Below, piece after piece: positions 14,813 to 15,947 of a stretch of 15,947 bases of DNA; positions within the stretch are counted from its first letter, which is position 1; the number at the start of each line of letters is the position of its first letter. This stretch comes from an uncultured Sphingomonadaceae bacterium (GTDB lineage Bacteria > Pseudomonadota > Alphaproteobacteria > Sphingomonadales > Sphingomonadaceae). Both the position numbers and the translations under genes were made by a program. Location of the stretch: NCBI GenBank assembly GCA_938016505.1, contig CALLWN010000048.1, forward strand, positions 1-15,947, read 5' to 3'. Under the pieces are notes generated by a model that was not told the origin of the DNA, ran no database searches, and worked only from the letters and a program-made list of their open reading frames with translations.

Positions 14813-15457
14813 ATGGATCTGGCGTTTCTCGCCGACGCTTCGGCGCTCAGGGCGCTTGCTCTGGTCGTGCTCATCGATATCGCACTTGCCGGCGACAATG
14901 CGATCGTTGTCGGCGCCCTTGCAGCGGGGCTGCCGGCGGCTCAGCGGCGCAAGGTCATAATGTTCGGCGTCGCCGCAGCGCTGGTGTTGCGGATCGGCTT
15001 CGCCCTCATCGTCAACCAGCTGCTCGATGTCATCGGCATGAGGCTGGCCGGGGGGCTGCTCCTGCTGTGGGTCACGTGGAAAATGTATCGCGAACTCCGG
15101 CCCGACACCCGGGTGGTGTTGCAGAGCGGGGTGGTGGTGCACGATGCGCCGCCCGCGCCGAAGAGCTTCTGGGGTGCCGCCTGGGCCGTGGCGGTTGCCG
15201 ATGTCTCGATGAGCCTCGACAATGTGCTCGCCGTGGCAAGCGCGGCCGGGGATCACCCGGACGTGATGGTGATCGGGATCGTGCTCGCCGTCATCCTGAT
15301 GGGGGTGGCCGCCAACATGATCGCCAGCCTGATCGAGCGCTACCGCTGGATTGGCTGGCTGGGCGTGATCATCATCCTCTACGTCGCGCTGAAGATGATC
15401 TGGGAGGGCGGCACCGAAGTCGCCCCGATCGTCGAGGCGCTGGCGCCGCCTCCCTGA
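14813..15457 (+). CDS. TerC/YjbE-family integral membrane protein (probable metal exporter)
   Basis: A member of the TerC superfamily, YjbE-like branch; some relatives export manganese, and the ion here is not shown. The 214-residue product has about seven helices and the two family motifs with paired Asp-Asn in membrane segments: IALAGDNAIVVGALAAGLP (D28, N29) and ADVSMSLDNVLAVASAA (D136, N137). The two halves are similar, with a hydrophilic middle (TRVVLQSGVVVHDAPPAPKS). The ATG at 14813 is chosen; a GTG at 14804 in frame would add three residues, and neither has a clear ribosome-binding site. It follows tRNA-Leu by about 50 bases with no separate promoter visible. It faces the PEP-CTERM remnant, whose stop is five bases away. 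Confidence 0.9.
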   Translation: MDLAFLADASALRALALVVLIDIALAGDNAIVVGALAAGLPAAQRRKVIMFGVAAALVLRIGFALIVNQLLDVIGMRLAGGLLLLWVTWKMYRELRPDTRVVLQSGVVVHDAPPAPKSFWGAAWAVAVADVSMSLDNVLAVASAAGDHPDVMVIGIVLAVILMGVAANMIASLIERYRWIGWLGVIIILYVALKMIWEGGTEVAPIVEALAPPP

Positions 15458-15461
15458 TCAC

Positions 15462-15721
15462 TCAGCCGTGGGCGAGCCGCTGGCGCCGGTTGCGCGACGC
15501 CCAGCCGACAAGACCGAAGCCTGCGATCATCATCGCCCAGGATCGAGGCTCGGGCACATTGCCCCCCAGGCCACCTCACCGATGGCGCAGGCCGGGAAGC
15601 TTCCCGGATCCGGCTGCGGGCACTTGAACATTTCCAGCGTCCACCAGCCTTCCGTCGGGCGCGTGTCGAACTCCCGCAGGGTCGGCCCATCGTCCGCCAC
15701 CGGATTGTCCGGCGGGCTCAG
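15462..15721 (-). pseudogene. PEP-CTERM protein, C-terminal remnant, IS-truncated and frameshifted
   Basis: About 86 residues of a secreted protein that exosortase would have processed. The minus strand reads from L-S-P-P-D-N-P at 15721 through TRPTEGWWTLEMFKCPQP and PACAIGEVAWG. After a frame change it reads GNVPEPRSWAMMIAGFGLVG and WASRNRRQRLAHG to the TGA at 15462-15464. The end is a full PEP-CTERM signal: PEP motif, one membrane helix and an arginine-rich tail. The frame change falls in a run of six C (15562-15567); one more base restores a single frame. The N-terminal part is missing because an insertion sequence begins at 15722. C34 and C45 could form a disulfide. The function of the missing domain is unknown. 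Confidence 0.8.
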
Positions 15722-15947
15722 TGAACCGTCCCGGGTTTTCCGGAGGCGGTTTTATTTGGGTCATGCCGCCATATCGAGGGTCTCGCTGGCTGCATAGTAG
15801 TTGGCTTCGGCCTCGGCAGGCGGGATGTGCCCGATGGGGCCGAACAGGCGATGGTTGTTGAACCAATCGACCCAGCGCAGGGTTGCCATTTCCACGGCTG
15901 ACGCGCTGGGCCATGACCGCTGCCGCCAGATGACCTCGGCCTTGTAA
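15722..15947 (-). mobile_element. IS3-family insertion sequence, 3' end only
   Basis: The element end appears to be TGAACCGTCCCGGG at 15722 onward (IS3-type ends start with TG), placed 39 bases beyond the transposase stop. It lies exactly where the PEP-CTERM coding sequence ceases. The element continues past the right edge, so the other inverted repeat and the 3- or 4-base target duplication (CAG or TCAG would be expected) cannot be seen. Confidence 0.75.
15761..15947 (-). CDS. IS3-family transposase OrfB, C-terminal end, cut by window edge
   Basis: The last 61 residues of the DDE integrase-type transposase subunit. Visible sequence begins YKAEVIWRQRSWPS, then MATLRWVDWFNNHRLFGPIG, HIPPAEAEANYYAASE and LDMAA before TGA at 15761-15763. 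These blocks (WVDWFNN, PIG, IPPAEAEANYY) are characteristic of IS3-family OrfB. The Lys at the edge corresponds to the conserved basic residue seven positions after the catalytic Glu, which lies just outside the window. Nothing visible suggests that this end is decayed. Confidence 0.92.
   Translation of the reverse strand, partial: YKAEVIWRQRSWPSASAVEMATLRWVDWFNNHRLFGPIGHIPPAEAEANYYAASETLDMAA

Noticed and set aside
1..15947. CRISPR array, toxin-antitoxin pair, prophage or defence island
   Set aside because: No spaced repeats, small paired genes or phage/defence motifs were seen. Apart from the right-edge IS, the content is core chromosomal.

Overview
The window is a high-G+C chromosomal segment from an alphaproteobacterium, most likely a sphingomonad. 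Four things point that way. It holds a PEP-CTERM tail of the PEPxSWAMMIAGFG type common in Sphingomonadales. Its bL31 has no cysteines. It has the alphaproteobacterial/enterobacterial order cmk-rpsA-ihfB. It also has fsa-xerC running divergently from priA. Most of the window is core housekeeping DNA; only the last ~490 bases look accessory.

Layout from left to right. (1) 1-1421, minus strand: the N-terminal part of the methylcrotonoyl-CoA carboxylase carboxyltransferase subunit (leucine degradation), preceded by an unrecognised one-TM protein gene that carries a one-base frameshift in a C5 run. (2) 1527-1763, plus: bL31 (rpmE). It meets xerC end to end, two bases apart, over a GC-rich hairpin. 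(3) 1766-3342, minus: fsa-like transaldolase then xerC. (4) 3391-5571, plus: priA. It converges on (5) 5568-6814, minus: a TesA-like SGNH esterase and the RNA 2',3'-cyclic phosphodiesterase thpR, coupled by a GTGA overlap. (6) 6834-10185, plus: a YbbA-like ABC ATPase and YbbP-like FtsX-family permease, divergent from the esterase as in the known tesA/ybbA-ybbP arrangement. (7) 10339-11088: a Bax-inhibitor-1 family membrane protein with a clear promoter and a strong terminator. (8) 11205-14600: glutathione peroxidase, cytidylate kinase, ribosomal protein S1 and IHF beta, all on plus. (9) 14672-14761: tRNA-Leu(UAA), closely followed by a TerC/YjbE-family membrane protein. (10) 15462-15947, minus: the C-terminal remnant of a PEP-CTERM protein. 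It is cut by the end of an IS3-family element whose OrfB C-terminus runs off the right edge.

The genes cover replication restart (priA), chromosome dimer resolution (xerC), translation (bL31, S1, tRNA-Leu), nucleotide metabolism (cmk), nucleoid architecture (ihfB), peroxide defence (gpx) and envelope transport. I see no CRISPR array, toxin-antitoxin pair, phage module or defence island, and no convincing new multi-gene system. The points most worth a second look are: the two frameshifts, both one base short in G/C homopolymers; the IS-truncated PEP-CTERM gene; the unrecognised 493-1421 protein; the very tight divergent and convergent gene junctions; an inverted repeat overlapping the probable ihfB promoter; and a TTG-started glutathione peroxidase with a three-cysteine pattern like thioredoxin-dependent enzymes.
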